Source of the DNA: Cronobacter sakazakii
GTDB taxonomy: Bacteria > Pseudomonadota > Gammaproteobacteria > Enterobacterales > Enterobacteriaceae
DNA: 64,000 nt
NCBI RefSeq assembly: GCF_000982825.1
Contig: NZ_CP011047.1
Span: forward strand, 806,001 to 870,000
Direction: 5' to 3'
The notes under the pieces were generated by a model. It saw nothing but the letters and a program-made list of their open reading frames with translations. It had not been told where the DNA came from and ran no database searches. Shown here piece after piece: positions 32,313 to 41,728 of this stretch. Position numbers and translations under genes: made by a program. Position 1 is the stretch's first letter; the number at the start of each line of letters is the position of its first letter.

Positions 32313-34232
32313 TTACGCCACGGTTTTACCGGAAAGCAGCGCCAGCACTTCATCGACGCTGTTGGTGTGCGCCAGGCGCTCAATCACGCTTTCATCATCC
32401 AGCGCGTTGGTCAGGCTGGTGATGACCTGAATATGCTCGTTATTACGCGCCGCGATACCAATCACCAGACGGGCGATATCGTCTTCTTCTTCACCGAAAC
32501 GCACGCCCTGCGGATACTGGCAGAATACGACGCCGGTTTTCAGCACGCGATCTTTGGCCTCGACGGTGCCGTGCGGAACCGCGATAGACTCGCCGAGATA
32601 AGTCGGGGTGAGTTTTTCGCGCTCCAGCATCGCGTCCACATATTCCGGCTGCACGTAACCGCCTTTCACCAGTTGCTCGCCCGCAAAGCGAATCGCTTCT
32701 TCTTTAGTCGCGGCCTGACGGCCAAGGAAGATGTTGTCCGCGCTGAGCTTAAACAGGTGGCTGTCGTTGGCATCAAAGCTGTCCTGCAGGCTGGTGCGCA
32801 CTTTCTCTTCGTTCTGCGAATGACGCTGCGCGGCCACCAGACGTTCGGTCAGGCCGGCGTACAGGCCGCTGTCCAGGAAGTTGGTCAGCGAAATGTGCTG
32901 CGCGTGCGGCGCCTGGCGCATGGCGCGCTCGGTTAAGTCGCGGTGGGTGATAACCAGATCCACATCGCCCGGCAGGCTGTTAATCGCGCTGTTGGTAACG
33001 GAAATATGGCTCAGGCCCGCGTCCTGCACTTTCTTACGCAGCACACCTGCGCCCATCGCGCTGGAACCCATACCGGCGTCGCAGGCGACGATGATTTTAC
33101 GCACGTGGCTCAGGTCGTTGCTGAGATCCGCGCTCGCTGCGGTCGCGGCACCTTTAGATTGCGCTTTCATATCCTGCATGCGACGGGTCGCAGCATCGAT
33201 ATCGTCTTCTTCTTTCACTTTGCTGGTTTTCAGCAGGATAGCGGCGACCACGAAGGAGACGGCCATCGCGGCGAAAATCGCGACCAGGTTTGCGAAGTAC
33301 GCGCCTTTCGGCGTCATCGCCAGTACCGCCAGGATAGAGCCCGGAGACGCCGGAGAAACCAGGCCGCCGTTCAGTACGGTCAGGCAGAAGACGCCAGTCA
33401 TACCGCCCAGGATAACGGCGATGATCAGACGCGGGTTCATCAGCACATACGGGAAGTAGATTTCGTGGATACCGCCCAGGAAGTGGATGATAGCCGCGCC
33501 GCCCGCAGACTGTTTGGCGCTGCCGCGACCAAAGAACATGTACGCCAGCAGGATGCCCATACCCGGACCCGGGTTGGCTTCAATCAGGAAGAAAATAGAT
33601 TTGCCGAGTTCATGCGACTGCTGAATGCCCAGCGGCGAGAAGATGCCGTGGTTGATGGCGTTGTTGAGGAACAGGATTTTCGCCGGTTCAACAAAAATCG
33701 ACGCCAGCGGCAGCATGTCGTGAACCACCATAAAGTTCACGCCCGCAGCCAGCACTTTGGAGAGCACTTCGACCGCCGGGCCAATGCCGAGGAACGCCAG
33801 AATCGCGAGGATCATACCGATGATGCCCGCGGAGAAGTTGTTCACCAGCATTTCAAAGCCGGATTTGATTTTGCCGTCGACCGAGGCGTCGAATTTCTTG
33901 ATGCAGAAGCCGCCGAGCGGGCCTGCGATCATCGCGCCCAGGAACATCGGGATGTCCGCGCCGACGATAACGCCCATGGTGGTAATCGCGCCCACCACGC
34001 CGCCACGCTCGCCGCCAACCAGCTTACCGCCGGTATAACCGATAAGCAGCGGCAGCAGGTAGCTGATCATCGGGCCGACCAGCTTCGCCAGCGTCTCGTT
34101 TGGCCACCATCCTGTGGGAATAAATAACGCGGTGATAATACCCCAGGCGATAAACGCGCCGATGTTAGGCATTACCATATTGCTGAGAAAGCGACCAAAG
34201 CTTTGCACTTTGATCTTGATATCGGATGACAT
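32313..34232 (-). CDS. mtlA: Mannitol PTS permease, EIICBA
   Basis: The membrane enzyme that imports and phosphorylates mannitol. The 639 residues contain the EIIC transporter (about 1-335, with ALFIPTGWWPNE and the FLGGIHEIYFPYVLMNP motif), EIIB with its phosphorylated cysteine in IVACDAGMGSSAMGAG (C384), and EIIA with its active histidine in SIAVPHGTVEAKD (H554). These positions equal those in E. coli. It is the first gene of mtlADR. The long upstream region carries four CRP sites. Confidence 0.98.
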   Translation of the reverse strand: MSSDIKIKVQSFGRFLSNMVMPNIGAFIAWGIITALFIPTGWWPNETLAKLVGPMISYLLPLLIGYTGGKLVGGERGGVVGAITTMGVIVGADIPMFLGAMIAGPLGGFCIKKFDASVDGKIKSGFEMLVNNFSAGIIGMILAILAFLGIGPAVEVLSKVLAAGVNFMVVHDMLPLASIFVEPAKILFLNNAINHGIFSPLGIQQSHELGKSIFFLIEANPGPGMGILLAYMFFGRGSAKQSAGGAAIIHFLGGIHEIYFPYVLMNPRLIIAVILGGMTGVFCLTVLNGGLVSPASPGSILAVLAMTPKGAYFANLVAIFAAMAVSFVVAAILLKTSKVKEEDDIDAATRRMQDMKAQSKGAATAASADLSNDLSHVRKIIVACDAGMGSSAMGAGVLRKKVQDAGLSHISVTNSAINSLPGDVDLVITHRDLTERAMRQAPHAQHISLTNFLDSGLYAGLTERLVAAQRHSQNEEKVRTSLQDSFDANDSHLFKLSADNIFLGRQAATKEEAIRFAGEQLVKGGYVQPEYVDAMLEREKLTPTYLGESIAVPHGTVEAKDRVLKTGVVFCQYPQGVRFGEEEDDIARLVIGIAARNNEHIQVITSLTNALDDESVIERLAHTNSVDEVLALLSGKTVA

Positions 34233-34373
34233 AGAACACCCCTTCTTATGTTTACGCGCAGGCTTGCGGCCCGAGGTTTATTGTTAACGTGGCGGCAGAG
34301 GTAGCCGGACCCATGCTCTGATGACGCGAAATCTGGCACTGAATCGCGATGGTGTCCAGACAGGCACTTTAAG

Positions 34374-34550
34374 TGTGATCGCGATCACGCGATGTCGGGG
34401 TGATCGGGGTAAAGTTGCGTGATTTGAATCACAAAAAAGACGTGTAAAAAAAAGACAATGCGCAAAATGTCGCCATAAACGCCCCTTAAATGTGAATAAA
34501 GTCACACTTTCTTTCGGCATGTTTGTTATTGGTTTGTGATGTTAATCACA
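34374..34550. promoter_or_regulatory. Four CRP binding sites upstream of mtlA
   Basis: Four matches to TGTGA-N6-TCACA are seen: TGTGATCGCGATCACG (34374-34389), CGTGATTTGAATCACA (34418-34433), TGTGAATAAAGTCACA (34491-34506) and TGTGATGTTAATCACA (34535-34550). Centre spacings are 44, 73 and 44 bp, close to whole helical turns, so all could face the same side of the DNA. E. coli mtlA is also known to have several CRP sites. The remainder of the gap to yibF (start 34764) shows no other recognised site. Confidence 0.9.
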
Positions 34551-34763
34551 AAATATTTCCCAGGAATAATCCGAACAGGCGGCGTACATTTTTTACTCAT
34601 ACTCACAAGGCGAGTCTGTAAGAAAGTTACAGCCGGACAATGACAGAAAAAGGCGGCGGTAAAGCACAGCTCGCTGTACGTTTTAGCGCGCCGTCGCGCC
34701 TCCTTTTGGCGTATCCTGACCCATACTTACCCTTACCCTGGCGATAACGTAAAAGGACCCGGC

Positions 34764-35372
34764 ATGAAACTTATCGGTAGTTACACCAGCCCGTTTGTAC
34801 GCAAAATCTCCGTCATGTTGCTCGAAAAAGGCATCGTGTTTGAGTTCGTGAATGAATCGCCCTATGCCGAACAGAACGGCATGGCGCAGTACAACCCGCT
34901 CGGGAAAGTGCCGGCGCTGGTGACCGACGAGGGCGAAACCTGGTTTGATTCGCCCATCATCGCGCAGTATATCGAGCTGCTGGACGCGCAACCGGCGCTG
35001 GTGCCGCAAGAACCGCGCGCCGCGCTAAAAGTGCGCCAGCTGGAGGCGCTCGCCGACGGCATTATGGACGCGGCGCTGGTCTCGGTGCGCGAGCAGGCGC
35101 GCCCGCCTGAGCAGCAGTCGGAAAATGAGCTGCTGCGCCAGCGGGAGAAAATCAACCGCGGCCTCGATGCGCTGGAAGGGTATGTGGCTGACGGCACGCT
35201 AAAGGCTGAGGAACTGACGCTTGCCACCATCGCCACCGCCTGCGCCATCGGCTATCTCAATTTCCGTCGCGTGGCGCCGGGCTGGTGCGCGCAGCGTCCG
35301 CATCTGGTGAAACTGGTGGAAGCGCTCTTTGCCCGCGACAGCTTCGCGCGTACCGAGCCGCCCAGCGCCTGA
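34764..35372 (+). CDS. yibF: Glutathione S-transferase-like protein YibF
   Basis: A 202-residue cytosolic GST-fold protein starting MKLIGSYTSPFVRKISVMLL. The thioredoxin-like N-terminal half has NPLGKVPALVTDEGETWFDS, the glutathione-site region with cis-Pro and Glu/Asp-Ser. The helical C-terminal half follows. The natural substrate is unknown. It lies between mtlA and selA as in E. coli. An ATG 11 bases after AAAAGGA fixes the start. Confidence 0.94.
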   Translation: MKLIGSYTSPFVRKISVMLLEKGIVFEFVNESPYAEQNGMAQYNPLGKVPALVTDEGETWFDSPIIAQYIELLDAQPALVPQEPRAALKVRQLEALADGIMDAALVSVREQARPPEQQSENELLRQREKINRGLDALEGYVADGTLKAEELTLATIATACAIGYLNFRRVAPGWCAQRPHLVKLVEALFARDSFARTEPPSA

Positions 35373-35476
35373 GCGGGCGTGAACCGCCCTTTATTGCGCT
35401 GACCGGGCGCGGGGACTGAACTGCCCCGCGTTTCCTGCTAAATTATCGCCACGTTTTATCCAGGTTTATGCACGCC

Positions 35477-36859
35477 ATGACGACCGATTCCCGTCTGCTT
35501 TACAGTCAGCTTCCCGCCACCGACCGCCTGCTGCGCGACAGCGCGTTCCAGCCGTTGCTGGACACCTACGGCCATACCCGCGTGGTCAACACCCTTCGCG
35601 CGATGCAGGAGGCGGCGCGGCTCGCCATTCGCGAACGCCAGGCGCTGCCCTCATGGTGCGACGACTGGGCCGCGGCGGCGGCCGGGCGGCTGGCGCGCGG
35701 TTCGCAAAGCGCGCTGCGCCCGGTCTTTAACCTTACCGGCACGGTGCTGCACACCAATCTTGGCCGCGCGTTGCAGGCGGAAGAAGCGGTTGAGGCGGTC
35801 GCCCGCGCCATGCGCTCGCCCGTGACGCTGGAGTATGACGCCGAAGGCGGCGAGCGCGGTCACCGCGACCGCGCGCTGGCGGAGCTACTCTGTGAACTTA
35901 CCGGCGCGGAAGACGCCTGTATCGTTAATAACAACGCGGCGGCGGTGTTGCTGATGCTGGCGGCGCTGGGCGCAGGCAAAGAGGTGATTGTGTCGCGCGG
36001 CGAGCTGGTAGAGATTGGCGGCGCGTTTCGTATCCCGGATGTGATGCGCCAGGCGGGCTGTCAGCTGGTGGAAGTGGGCACGACCAACCGCACACACCTG
36101 CGCGATTATCTCGATGCGGTCGGCGAGCAGACCGCGCTGCTAATGAAAGTGCACACCAGCAATTACCAGATTGAAGGCTTTACCAAAGCCGTGGACGCCG
36201 CCGAGCTGGCGCAGGCGTCGACGCTGCCGGTGATTGTCGATCTCGGCAGCGGTTCGCTTATCGATCTCAGTCAGTATGGGCTGCCAAAAGAGCCGATGCC
36301 GCAGGAGGCGCTCGCCGCCGGGGCGAGTCTCGTGAGCTTTTCCGGCGATAAACTGCCGGGCGGGCCGCAGGCGGGGATTATCGTCGGGAAAAAAGCGCTT
36401 ATCGCGGCGCTTCAGAAACACCCGCTCAAGCGCGCCCTGCGCGCCGATAAAATGACGCTGGCGGCGCTCGACGCCACATTGCGCCTTTATCTGCACCCGG
36501 AAAAACTCGCACAACGGCTGCCGACGCTGCGGCTGCTGACGCGCCAGGCGTCTGACATTAACGAACAGGCGCAGCGCCTGCGTCCGGCGCTGGAGACCCG
36601 CTACGGCGATGAATTTCAGATAGACGTGATGCCCTGCCTGTCGCAGATTGGCAGCGGTTCGCTGCCGGTCGACCGGCTTCCGGGTGCGGCGCTCACCTTC
36701 ACCCCGCGCGACGGGCGCGGCAGCCGCCTGGAGGCGCTCGCCGCCCGCTGGCGTCGCCTGCCGGTGCCGGTTATCGGGCGCGTGGGCGACGGGCGGTTAT
36801 GGCTCGATTTACGCTGCCTTGAAGATGAGGCAGGACTGATGGAGATGTTGTTGCAATGA
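35477..36859 (+). CDS. selA: L-seryl-tRNA(Sec) selenium transferase
   Basis: A PLP enzyme converting seryl-tRNA(Sec) to selenocysteyl-tRNA(Sec). The start MTTDSRLLYSQLPATDRLLR (460 residues) matches E. coli. An ATG at 35468 adds MHA and is a possible alternative, since AGG at 35462-35464 is close to it. Motifs include NLTGTVLHTNLGRALQAEEA, NNNAAAVLLMLAAL and the PLP lysine in SLVSFSGDKLPGGPQAG. It overlaps selB by 4 bp (ATGA), so translation is coupled. Its product is needed for fdoG in this window. Confidence 0.97.
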   Translation: MTTDSRLLYSQLPATDRLLRDSAFQPLLDTYGHTRVVNTLRAMQEAARLAIRERQALPSWCDDWAAAAAGRLARGSQSALRPVFNLTGTVLHTNLGRALQAEEAVEAVARAMRSPVTLEYDAEGGERGHRDRALAELLCELTGAEDACIVNNNAAAVLLMLAALGAGKEVIVSRGELVEIGGAFRIPDVMRQAGCQLVEVGTTNRTHLRDYLDAVGEQTALLMKVHTSNYQIEGFTKAVDAAELAQASTLPVIVDLGSGSLIDLSQYGLPKEPMPQEALAAGASLVSFSGDKLPGGPQAGIIVGKKALIAALQKHPLKRALRADKMTLAALDATLRLYLHPEKLAQRLPTLRLLTRQASDINEQAQRLRPALETRYGDEFQIDVMPCLSQIGSGSLPVDRLPGAALTFTPRDGRGSRLEALAARWRRLPVPVIGRVGDGRLWLDLRCLEDEAGLMEMLLQ

Positions 36860-38703
36860 TTATCGCCACCGCCGGGCACGTGGACCACGGCAAAACCACG
36901 CTGCTTGAGGCGCTTACCGGCATTAACGCCGACCGTCTGCCGGAAGAGAAAAAGCGCGGCATGACTATCGATCTCGGTTACGCCTACTGGCCGCAGCCGG
37001 ACGGGCGCGTCATCGGTTTTATCGACGTGCCGGGCCATGAAAAATTCCTCGCTAATATGCTGGCGGGCGTGGGCGGCATCGATCATGCGCTGCTGATGGT
37101 GGCGTGCGATGACGGCGTGATGGCCCAGACGCGTGAGCATCTGGCGATTTTGCAACTGACCGGCCAGCCGACGCTCACCGTGGCGCTCACCAAAGCCGAC
37201 CGGGTGGATGACGCGCGCCTCGCGCAGGTGAAAGCGCAGGTGATGGCCACATTGAACGACTACGGCTGGCACGACGCCACGCTGTTCGTCACGGCGGCCA
37301 CCGAAGGCGTGGGCGTTGAGGCGCTGCGCGACCATTTGCGCCAGTTGCCTGAGCGCACGCACCCTGCCGGGCAGCGCTTTCGCCTGGCGGTCGATCGCGC
37401 GTTTACCGTCAAGGGCGCGGGCCTGGTGGTTACCGGCACGGCGCTTTCCGGCGAGGTGAATGTTGGCGATACGCTCTACCTGACCGGCGCGAATACGCCG
37501 ATGCGCGTGCGCGGCCTGCATGCGCAGAATCAGCCGACGGAACGCGCATTCGCCGGTCAGCGCATCGCGCTGAATATTAGCGGCGACGCGCAGAAAGCCG
37601 ATATCCGGCGCGGCGACTGGCTGCTCAGCGAAGCGCCGCCGCAGGCCGCAGAGCGGGTTATCGTCACGCTCGACCGCCATGCGCCGCTGCAACAGTGGCA
37701 GCCGCTGCATATTCACCATGCGGCAAGCCACGTCACCGGGCGCGTTTCGTTACTGGAAGATGATCTGGCGGAGCTGGTATTCGACACGCCGCTGTTCCTG
37801 GCCGATAACGATCAGCTGGTGCTGCGCGACATTAGCGCGCGTCAGACGCTGGCAGGCGCGCGCGTCGTCACGCTGGAAACCCCGCGGCGCGGCAAACGCC
37901 AGCCGGAGTTCCTCGCGTTTCTCAACGAACTGGCGAGTGCCAGAACCGACGCCGACGCGCTGCGGCTCGATGCCTCGCGCGGCGCGGTCGCGCTGGCGAC
38001 ATTCGGCTGGGCGCGCCAGCTCACTGCGGCATCGCTCGACGCGCTGGCGGGCAGTGGGGACTATCTCCAGGCGAACGGTTATCTGTTAAGCAGCGCGCTC
38101 GCGGCGCGCTGGCAGGAGAAACTGCTCGCCACGCTCGCCCGCTACCATGAAACGCACAGCGAAGAGCCCGGCCCCGGCCGCGAAAGGCTGCGTCGCATGG
38201 CGCTCCCTTCCGAGCCGGAACCGCTGGTGCTGGCGCTGATCGAGAGGATGCGGCGCGACGGGCAGCTCGAGAGCCGCGAAGGCTGGCTGCATCTGCCGGG
38301 CCATAAGGCCGGTTTCAGTGAGGCTCAGCAGGCGCTGTGGGAGAAAATCCAGGGACTGTTTGGCGACGAGCCGTGGTGGGTGCGCGATCTGGCGCGCGAA
38401 GCGGGCGAAGAAGAACAGGCGATGCGCCAGCTATTGCGGCTCGCCGCGCAGCAGGGCTTTATCACAGCGATCGTCAAAGATCGCTACTACCGTCACGATC
38501 GCATTGTGGCGTTCGCCGATCTGATCCGCACGCTCGATCGCGAAAAAGGCGCGACCGTCGCTGCCGATTTCCGCGACAGCCTGAACGTGGGCCGTAAACT
38601 GGCGATTCAGATTCTGGAATATTTCGACCGCATCGGCTTTACCCGCCGTCGCGGTAATGAACATCTGTTGCGTGACAGCGCGCTGTTTAATTCCGCACTG
38701 TAA
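36856..38703 (+). CDS. selB: Selenocysteine-specific elongation factor
   Basis: A GTPase that delivers selenocysteyl-tRNA to UGA codons followed by a SECIS hairpin. The 615 residues have G1 TAGHVDHGKTTLLEALTG (about residues 5-22), G3 DVPGHEKFLANML and G4 ALTKADRVDD. EF-Tu-like domains follow, and then winged-helix repeats in the C-terminal 240 residues that bind the mRNA hairpin (for example TVAADFRDSLNVGRKLAIQI). The start overlaps the selA stop by 4 bp. Length matches E. coli (614). Confidence 0.97.
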   Translation: MIIATAGHVDHGKTTLLEALTGINADRLPEEKKRGMTIDLGYAYWPQPDGRVIGFIDVPGHEKFLANMLAGVGGIDHALLMVACDDGVMAQTREHLAILQLTGQPTLTVALTKADRVDDARLAQVKAQVMATLNDYGWHDATLFVTAATEGVGVEALRDHLRQLPERTHPAGQRFRLAVDRAFTVKGAGLVVTGTALSGEVNVGDTLYLTGANTPMRVRGLHAQNQPTERAFAGQRIALNISGDAQKADIRRGDWLLSEAPPQAAERVIVTLDRHAPLQQWQPLHIHHAASHVTGRVSLLEDDLAELVFDTPLFLADNDQLVLRDISARQTLAGARVVTLETPRRGKRQPEFLAFLNELASARTDADALRLDASRGAVALATFGWARQLTAASLDALAGSGDYLQANGYLLSSALAARWQEKLLATLARYHETHSEEPGPGRERLRRMALPSEPEPLVLALIERMRRDGQLESREGWLHLPGHKAGFSEAQQALWEKIQGLFGDEPWWVRDLAREAGEEEQAMRQLLRLAAQQGFITAIVKDRYYRHDRIVAFADLIRTLDREKGATVAADFRDSLNVGRKLAIQILEYFDRIGFTRRRGNEHLLRDSALFNSAL

Positions 38704-38717
38704 AAAATAACGAAATG

Positions 38718-38750
38718 GGGGAATGTATATTTATGAAATATATATTCCCC
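38718..38750 (+). terminator. Hairpin terminator candidate after selB
   Basis: GGGGAATGTATATTT and AAATATATATTCCCC form a 15-bp stem with one or two wobble pairs, beginning 14 bp after the selB stop. It is followed by GCTCTTTAAT. It probably ends the selAB transcript before yiaY. Confidence 0.65.
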
Positions 38751-38914
38751 GCTCTTTAATCACTCCATGAATAATTACGAGAAATTCCGCTAACTGTTTT
38801 ATTTTATGGTGCTTTCTGGCAACCAATTCGTCGTAATTCGCGGCAACTCGCTTTTTTCACTCTGCCATGCGGTGTATTTTCGAAAGCTCATTTCATTCAT
38901 TAAGGATAATGAGT

Positions 38915-40066
38915 ATGACCGCGTCTGTTTTTTATATTCCCTCCATTAATATGATTGGCATGAATAGTCTCGATGAAGCGCTGAAAATGGCCAGCGAATA
39001 TGGCTACCGCAACGCGCTGATTGTGACAGACGGTATGTTGTCAGCGCTGGGCATGGCCGGCCAGCTCAAGGAAATGCTGTCGCAGAAAGGCATTAACAGC
39101 GTGATTTTCGACGGCACCCACCCGAACCCGACGACGGAAAACGTGGAAGCGGGCTTAAGTATGCTGCGCGCGCACCGCTGCGACTGCGTGGTTTCGCTCG
39201 GCGGCGGCTCGCCGCACGACTGCGCCAAAGGCATCGCGCTGGTAGCGGCTAACGGCGGCGATATTCGCGATTACGAAGGCGTTGACCGTTCCCGCAAACC
39301 GCAACTGCCGATGATCGCCATCAACACCACGGCGGGCACGGCATCTGAGATGACGCGTTTTTGCATCATCACCGATCAGGAGCGCCATGTGAAAATGGCC
39401 ATTGTCGATAAACACGTGACGCCGGTGATGTCGGTAAACGATCCGGCGCTGATGATGGGGATGCCGAGATCGCTGACCGCCGCGACAGGCATGGACGCGC
39501 TGACCCACGCCATCGAAGCGTATGTCTCCACCGCCGCCACGCCAGTCACTGACGCCTGCGCGCTGAAAGCCATTAGTATGATTGCGCAAACGCTGCCGCA
39601 GGCGGTGGAAGAGGGGGATGATGTCGCGGCGCGCGAGGCGATGGCCTGGGCGCAGTTCATGGCGGGAATGGCGTTTAATAACGCCTCGCTCGGGTATGTC
39701 CACGCGATGGCGCATCAGCTCGGCGGTTTTTACGATCTGCCGCACGGCGTTTGCAACGCCATCCTGCTGCCGCATGTACAGCGCTTCAACAGCAGCGTGG
39801 CGGTGCACCGGCTGCGCGACTGCGCGCAGGCGATGGGCGTTAACGTTCGCGCCATGAGCGACGCTGAAGGCGCGAATGCCTGTATCGAGGCGATTTGCGC
39901 GCTGGCTCGCCGGGTGCATATTCCTGCTGGTTTACGCGAGCTGAGAGTGCGTGAAAATGACATTGCTCTGCTGGCGGAAAACGCGCTCAAGGACGCCTGC
40001 GGATTAACCAATCCGGTGCAGGCAAGCCACGCGGAGATCATGGCGATTTATCGTGCGGCGATGTAA
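38915..40066 (+). CDS. yiaY: Iron-containing alcohol dehydrogenase YiaY
   Basis: A group III Fe-dependent alcohol dehydrogenase, 383 residues from MTASVFYIPSINMIGMNSLD. AAGGA lies eight bases before this ATG, whereas the ATG at 38909 is too close to it. Motifs are SLGGGSPHDCAKGIALVAAN (NAD), INTTAGTASEMTRFCII, and metal ligands in ATGMDALTHAIEAYVS and VHAMAHQLGGFYDLPHGVCN. Substrate is not settled; ethanol-type activity is known for homologues. It follows selB as in E. coli and is convergent with the ROK gene. Confidence 0.93.
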   Translation: MTASVFYIPSINMIGMNSLDEALKMASEYGYRNALIVTDGMLSALGMAGQLKEMLSQKGINSVIFDGTHPNPTTENVEAGLSMLRAHRCDCVVSLGGGSPHDCAKGIALVAANGGDIRDYEGVDRSRKPQLPMIAINTTAGTASEMTRFCIITDQERHVKMAIVDKHVTPVMSVNDPALMMGMPRSLTAATGMDALTHAIEAYVSTAATPVTDACALKAISMIAQTLPQAVEEGDDVAAREAMAWAQFMAGMAFNNASLGYVHAMAHQLGGFYDLPHGVCNAILLPHVQRFNSSVAVHRLRDCAQAMGVNVRAMSDAEGANACIEAICALARRVHIPAGLRELRVRENDIALLAENALKDACGLTNPVQASHAEIMAIYRAAM

Positions 40067-40072
40067 CGCTTA

Positions 40073-40092
40073 AGCCCCGCTGCGGCGGGGCT
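40073..40092. terminator. Shared hairpin between yiaY and the ROK gene
   Basis: AGCCCCGC and GCGGGGCT pair around TGCG, overlapping the last codon of the leftward ROK gene and lying 7 bp after yiaY. T runs are short on both sides, so efficiency is uncertain. Confidence 0.6.
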
Positions 40093-40960
40093 ACTGTTGT
40101 TTCGCGAGCCACACCGCGCCCAGGCGTCCGGCCTGGTTACCGAGCTGGCAGGGCTGAATGGGCACCCGCAACGCATCCCAGAAGTTATATTTTTCAAGCG
40201 TGCGTTCAAGCATCGGGTAGAGTTCTTTCTGCTGGCTGATGCCGCCGCCAATCAGCACCACCTGCGGATCGTAGAGCGACACCACGCTGTAAACGCCGCG
40301 CGCCAGATAACCGACCCAGCGCTCCACCACTTCACGCAGATGCACATCGCCGCCCATACGCTCGAAAATTTCTTTGCCATGCAGCGGCGCATCTGACGGC
40401 AGCGACAGCGCCTGGCGGCTCGCCTCCACCAGCCCGCGCGCGGAGGCGATCTGATGCATATTCTCGCCGTTATCGCCAACCGGGATCACGCCAAATTCGC
40501 CCGCGCGGAAGTGCGCGCCGCGCAAAAGTTCGCGGTTCAGTATCAGCCCACCGCCAATGCCGGTGCCGATGGTCATGCAGATAAACGACTCGTAGCGCTG
40601 ACCGGCACCGCGCCACATCTCGCCAAGCGCCGCGCAGTTCGCATCGTTTTCCACCGTGACCGGCAGCGACGTTAACTCGCCAAACAGCTCCAGCAGATTG
40701 CAGCCGTCGAGAAACGTCAGCGCGCCCGCCTTCGGCACATGGCCGGTATGCGGATTGATATAGCCAGGAAAACTGACGCCGATACCGGCTATTTCGTCGC
40801 GCTTTTGATAATGCTCAACGGTCTCGCGCCAGGCGTTTTTAAACGCGTCAGGATCGTAGTGCGTGTCATATTCGTCGCTGGAAAGCTCCTCGCCCTCCTC
40901 GGTGATCAGGCCGTGTTTGATATGCGTGCCGCCGACGTCAAAACCGATAAACTTACGCAT
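40091..40960 (-). CDS. ROK family sugar kinase-like protein
   Basis: A 289-residue ROK protein starting MRKFIGFDVGGTHIKHGLIT, with AAGGA six bases upstream. The ATP-binding FDVGGTHIKHG, the catalytic VENDANCAALGEMWRGAG and TIGTGIGGGLILNRELLRGA are clear, so it should phosphorylate a sugar. There is no N-terminal helix-turn-helix, so it is not a ROK repressor. The usual zinc motif CxCGxxGCxE of the family is absent. Substrate is unknown; a beta-glucoside or hexose kinase is possible. It stands alone between yiaY and the exporter gene. Confidence 0.82.
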   Translation of the reverse strand: MRKFIGFDVGGTHIKHGLITEEGEELSSDEYDTHYDPDAFKNAWRETVEHYQKRDEIAGIGVSFPGYINPHTGHVPKAGALTFLDGCNLLELFGELTSLPVTVENDANCAALGEMWRGAGQRYESFICMTIGTGIGGGLILNRELLRGAHFRAGEFGVIPVGDNGENMHQIASARGLVEASRQALSLPSDAPLHGKEIFERMGGDVHLREVVERWVGYLARGVYSVVSLYDPQVVLIGGGISQQKELYPMLERTLEKYNFWDALRVPIQPCQLGNQAGRLGAVWLAKQQ

Positions 40961-41116
40961 GGTCATTCCTTCTGTGACAAACCGGGTTCCGCTTTTGAGT
41001 ATGGCGTACCTGCGAAAACGCAACGTAAAGGAAGGTAATCTGCCGCTATTTATGGTGAATACCGCGCATGTCGTGATTGTGGTTAAGTAACGGCGGATGT
41101 GAACAGAGGCGGTGGC

Positions 41117-41716
41117 GTGGATATTTCAGGTTTTGTGCTGGCGATTGCGCCGGTGGCACTCTCTCCCGGTGCCAGCTTTACGCTGGCGATGAACAATGTT
41201 ATCCACCGGGGGATTATGGGCGTGTTCAGCGTTATCACAGGCACGCTTATCGGCATTTATATTCACGCCTCGCTGGTGGGGCTTGGCGTCACGCAACTGC
41301 TGGTGCGCTACCCGGCCGTGATGAAAACTTTACAGCTTACAGGCACGCTCTATTTGCTCTGGCTGGCGCTGCGGCTTGTTGTAAGCGGCATTCAGGCCTG
41401 GCGGCGTCCGCAGCACACAACAGGCCGCGGCGCGGGCGTGAAAGAGGCGCTGCTGGCGAATCTTTTTAACATCAAAGCGATTCTGCTCTGGCTGACGGTG
41501 GTGCCCGCGTTTGCCGGAACGGCCTTCACGCACTATCTGCTGCTCGCCAGCATTCATGTCGCCATTATGGCGTCCTGGCTGCTGCTGTGCGGCGGCGCGA
41601 TAGTGCTGACCACGCGCCGCTTTTCGGTGCGCTGGCTGAAGGTCGTCGTCGATACCGGCGGCGGGCTGTTTCTGTTTTTCCTCACGCTCTCCTCTGCGCT
41701 GGCGATGCTGAAATAG
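41117..41716 (+). CDS. LysE/RhtB family exporter
   Basis: A 199-residue membrane protein beginning MDISGFVLAIAPVALSPGAS from a GTG at 41117, with AGAGG seven bases upstream; a GTG at 41099 is an alternative. The N-terminal SPGASFTLAMNNVIHRG followed by VITGTLIGIYIHASLVGLG is typical of LysE/RhtB amino-acid exporters. About six transmembrane helices are predicted. It ends 12 bp before the stop of the convergent GH127 gene. The exported substrate is unknown. Confidence 0.8.
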   Translation: MDISGFVLAIAPVALSPGASFTLAMNNVIHRGIMGVFSVITGTLIGIYIHASLVGLGVTQLLVRYPAVMKTLQLTGTLYLLWLALRLVVSGIQAWRRPQHTTGRGAGVKEALLANLFNIKAILLWLTVVPAFAGTAFTHYLLLASIHVAIMASWLLLCGGAIVLTTRRFSVRWLKVVVDTGGGLFLFFLTLSSALAMLK

Positions 41717-41728
41717 GCGGGTGAGGCG

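Noticed and set aside
32943..34127. Open frame antisense to mtlA
   Set aside because: Reverse-strand shadow with no recognisable domain, while mtlA is unambiguous.
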